Shown here: piece after piece, positions 62,064-64,000 of the stretch
Position numbering within the stretch: position 1 is the stretch's first letter
How the letters are laid out: every line of letters begins with the position of its first letter
Origin: Clostridium akagii DSM 12554
GTDB lineage: Bacteria > Bacillota > Clostridia > Clostridiales > Clostridiaceae
NCBI RefSeq assembly: GCF_000686725.1
Contig: NZ_JMLK01000018.1
Coordinates: 18,691-82,690 of the forward strand
Direction of reading: 5' to 3'
Length of the DNA stretch: 64,000 bases
Program-made: the position numbers and the translations under genes
Notes under the pieces: generated by a model
What the model was told of the DNA's origin: nothing
Databases searched by the model: none
The model's input: the letters and a program-made list of their open reading frames with translations, nothing else

Positions 62064-63101
62064 ATGAACAAACCTATAGCAACAAATTCAAAAAGTGGTT
62101 ATTTTGAAGCTTCAAAATATTTAGTTATGGTTCTTACCATATATTGTGTAGGGGGAATACTACTTTTTACTAATACTGGTAGGTATCCTGAACTTTTAGG
62201 GATGGGCGTATTATCTTATACCTTTGGTCTTAGGCATGCTTTTGATGCAGATCATATTGCTGCTATTGATAATATGACCTGTAAATTAATTCAGGAAGGT
62301 AAAAAGACTAAAGGTGTAGGATTCTTTTTCTCACTTGGACATTCCACAGTAGTAATCGTTATGGGTATATTAACAATTTTTGCAGTAAAATGGGCAGAAA
62401 AAGCGCTTCCTCAATTTCAAACATTGGGAGGAGCTGTTGCTACCTTATTCTCAGGTGGTTTTTTAATAATTCTAGCAACAATAAATTTTTTTATATTAAA
62501 GGATATTATAACTACATTTAAACGTATGCGGCATGGTGATTATAATGAAAACATTGAGGAAAAATCAAATAATGGCTTCATAGGTGCCTTGATAAAACGC
62601 CTGTTTAATGTTGTAAACAAAAATTTTCATGTTTACATAGTAGGATTTCTATTTGGGCTTGGATTTGACACTGCAACACAAATAGCAGTATTAGCTACGT
62701 CAGCAACCGCAGCAAATAAAGGGGTTCCATGGGTAGCTATTTTATCTTTTCCAATTTTATTTACAGCAGGTATGAGTACTATGGATACATTAGATGGTCT
62801 TTTTATGAGTACAGCATATAAGTGGGTATTTTCTTCGCCACTGAGAAAAGTATATTACAATCTAACTATAACAGGTCTTTCAATACTAGCGGCAGGGGTT
62901 ATTGGCATAATAGAAGTGTTTCAGGTGATAGCTCAGGAAAGTAATCTTAATAGTGGATTTTGGCTGTGGCTTCAAAATTTAGATTTTAATATAATGGGAT
63001 ATATTCTAGTCATAATGTTTGTAATAGTTTGGTCTGTATCCTTTATCGGATGGAAAGTGCTTCGCCTTGGAGAGAAGGAAGCTAATTATAAATCATTATA
63101 A
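62064..63101 (+). CDS. NiCoT-family permease, nickel likely
   Basis: 345 aa. It is close to the copy at 40663 over its full length but keeps the usual signature RHAFDADHIAAIDN. GFLFGLGFDTATQIAVLATSA and FTAGMSTMDTLDGLFMSTAY are the same. No B12 riboswitch precedes it; it follows larB by 94 nt, so nickel for the pincer cofactor is the likely substrate. About eight membrane segments. A terminator follows at 63148. Confidence 0.92.
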   Translation: MNKPIATNSKSGYFEASKYLVMVLTIYCVGGILLFTNTGRYPELLGMGVLSYTFGLRHAFDADHIAAIDNMTCKLIQEGKKTKGVGFFFSLGHSTVVIVMGILTIFAVKWAEKALPQFQTLGGAVATLFSGGFLIILATINFFILKDIITTFKRMRHGDYNENIEEKSNNGFIGALIKRLFNVVNKNFHVYIVGFLFGLGFDTATQIAVLATSATAANKGVPWVAILSFPILFTAGMSTMDTLDGLFMSTAYKWVFSSPLRKVYYNLTITGLSILAAGVIGIIEVFQVIAQESNLNSGFWLWLQNLDFNIMGYILVIMFVIVWSVSFIGWKVLRLGEKEANYKSL

Positions 63102-63147
63102 ACAGCAGTACTGCAAAATAAAAACAATTGTGCAGAGTTAAATAAGC

Positions 63148-63190
63148 AAGAGCAAAGTCTTAATTTATAAAACTTTGCTCTTATTTATAT
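63148..63190 (+). terminator. Rho-independent terminator after the lar/NiCoT unit
   Basis: AAGAGCAAAGT pairs exactly with ACTTTGCTCTT around a 13-nt loop, followed by ATTTAT. Confidence 0.8.
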
Positions 63191-63233
63191 GGTATATTAG
63201 TTTCAATAAGAATAAATGAAGGAAGGCACTACA

Positions 63234-63863
63234 ATGAATGAACTATTGTTTCAAGCAACTAATCTTATTTATAAATCCAACTTAACTTATAATGACATAA
63301 AAATTGAGCATGGAAAAATTAATTTTATTGTGGGGGAGAGTGGCTGTGGAAAAAGCACTTTTTTAAAGCTTCTCAACCAGTCTATAAATCCAATTTCTGG
63401 AGAACTGTTATATAAAGGCAAATCAGTAAGCTCCTATGACCCTATTGATTTAAGGCGTGAAGTAAGTTTAGTGTCCCAAGAGGTTTTTCTTTTTGATGAA
63501 AGCATAACTGATAATTTTAAAACTTTTTATGCCCTAAGACAAAAGACTATGCCTGATGAAGAATATATTGCGAGCATTACCAATCTTTGCTGCGTAAATG
63601 TTCCACTTGACCAAAATGCATCTACGCTATCGGGTGGGGAACGTCAAAGAGTTTATATAGCCATTTTTCTATCATTATGTCCAAAAGTTATATTGCTTGA
63701 TGAGCCAACTTCTGCATTAGATGAAAAAAACAGCCATAAAATAATGATAAATATAAAAAACTTCTGCTTTAAAAAGAATATTGATATTGTAATTGTAAGT
63801 CACAATAAAGCTATACTTGAAGAATTCTGTGAAAATAAAATTGAAATAATTAAGGAGGATTAA
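63234..63863 (+). CDS. ABC transporter ATPase, FetA-like
   Basis: 209 aa from ATG 63234, with GAAGGCA in front; an upstream ATG at 63216 is possible. Walker A VGESGCGKSTFLKLLNQS, Q-loop VSLVSQEVFLFDE, signature LSGGERQRVYIAI, Walker B VILLDEPTSALDE, and H-loop IVSHNKAI. It is a short single-domain ATPase. The gene after it is a UPF0014 permease, so the pair corresponds to FetA-FetB type exporters reported to pump iron or other metals. Confidence 0.88.
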   Translation: MNELLFQATNLIYKSNLTYNDIKIEHGKINFIVGESGCGKSTFLKLLNQSINPISGELLYKGKSVSSYDPIDLRREVSLVSQEVFLFDESITDNFKTFYALRQKTMPDEEYIASITNLCCVNVPLDQNASTLSGGERQRVYIAIFLSLCPKVILLDEPTSALDEKNSHKIMINIKNFCFKKNIDIVIVSHNKAILEEFCENKIEIIKED

Positions 63864-63865
63864 AG

Positions 63866-64000
63866 ATGGAGGGAGCAGTACAATTGGGTATTTTCCAATT
63901 TTCACTTATATATTTACTCCTAATTATAGTTCTCGTGATTATGAAAAGAGCTAAGGTTAATCAATCAAAACTTCTTTTAGTTGCAAGTTTAAGAATGTCA
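63866..64000 (+). CDS. UPF0014 (FetB-like) permease, N-terminus, cut by window end
   Basis: ATG 63866 follows TAAGGAGG and a 2-nt gap after the ATPase. The 45 codons visible include one membrane segment (FSLIYLLLIIVLVIMKR) and QSKLLLVASLRMS, the start of the UPF0014 family (KRLLIASLRMTxQL). It would form the membrane part of the exporter. Confidence 0.8.
   Translation, partial: MEGAVQLGIFQFSLIYLLLIIVLVIMKRAKVNQSKLLLVASLRMS

Noticed and set aside
1..64000. CRISPR arrays, tRNA/rRNA genes, intact insertion sequences, prophage
   Set aside because: I found no regular spaced repeats, no recognisable tRNA or rRNA sequence, and no intact transposase or phage structural gene. The holin-like gene lacks phage neighbours.

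Overview
The window is AT-rich DNA from a solvent-forming, plant-polysaccharide-degrading Clostridium. The evidence is an adhE / ctfA-ctfB / convergent adc solvent locus with the gene order of the C. acetobutylicum sol region, a Spo0A-type regulator next to it, clostridial Shine-Dalgarno sequences, and GH9, GH10, GH43 and GH48 glycoside hydrolases. I cannot tell from sequence alone whether it is chromosome or megaplasmid.

Layout. (1) 1-7202: an unusual one-way operon with three acyl-CoA-dehydrogenase-like flavoproteins, a prephenate-dehydratase-like/cupin fusion, a ThDP enzyme and ETF beta/alpha (alpha frameshifted in an A7 run). It looks biosynthetic or specialised-catabolic and its 5' end lies outside the window. 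(2) 7750-8943: a MarR repressor divergent from an FMN reductase, with compositionally different DNA. (3) 9120-12256: DUF134 regulator, rhodanese, Mrp-type ATPase, NifX-like protein, methyltransferase and an MBL-fold remnant, with a repeated palindromic operator candidate. (4) 12422-15503: secreted GH10 xylanase and GH43-CBM6 enzyme. (5) 16277-22629: Spo0A-like regulator, adhE, ctfAB, and adc facing ctfB across a shared terminator. (6) 22886-28909: decayed genes, then a group-5-like (UviA/TcdR-type) sigma factor, a UviB/BhlA holin-like protein, and GH9 and GH48 cellulases that both lack any signal peptide. The sigma gene and the GH9 gene share an almost identical non-sigmaA promoter. This is the most striking system in the window: it has the architecture of clostridial toxin loci (dedicated sigma, holin, leaderless cargo) but with cellulases as cargo. 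(7) 29132-39454: housekeeping and accessory genes with many remnants. (8) 39486-48038: cyclophilin lipoprotein, B12-riboswitch-controlled NiCoT transporter, MerR/MarR regulators and a two-helicase operon. (9) 48045-58917: a redox island of aldo/keto reductases, flavodoxins, FMN reductases, cupin, CMD-family protein and Fe-ADH. Four transcription units in it start with the same MerR-type promoter (TTGACT, 19-bp spacer with a dyad, TAnnAT). (10) 58962-64000: larC-larE-larB plus a second NiCoT (nickel-pincer cofactor synthesis and nickel uptake), then a FetAB-like ABC exporter cut by the window end.

How the parts fit: hydrolases supply sugars from cellulose and xylan, the sol genes convert acyl-CoA and acids into butanol/ethanol and acetone, the redox island probably handles aldehydes or electrophiles, and the metal genes supply Co and Ni cofactors. 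The window also holds about ten gene remnants, so it is a region of frequent decay and rearrangement. All functional statements are from family motifs read by eye; no searches were run.
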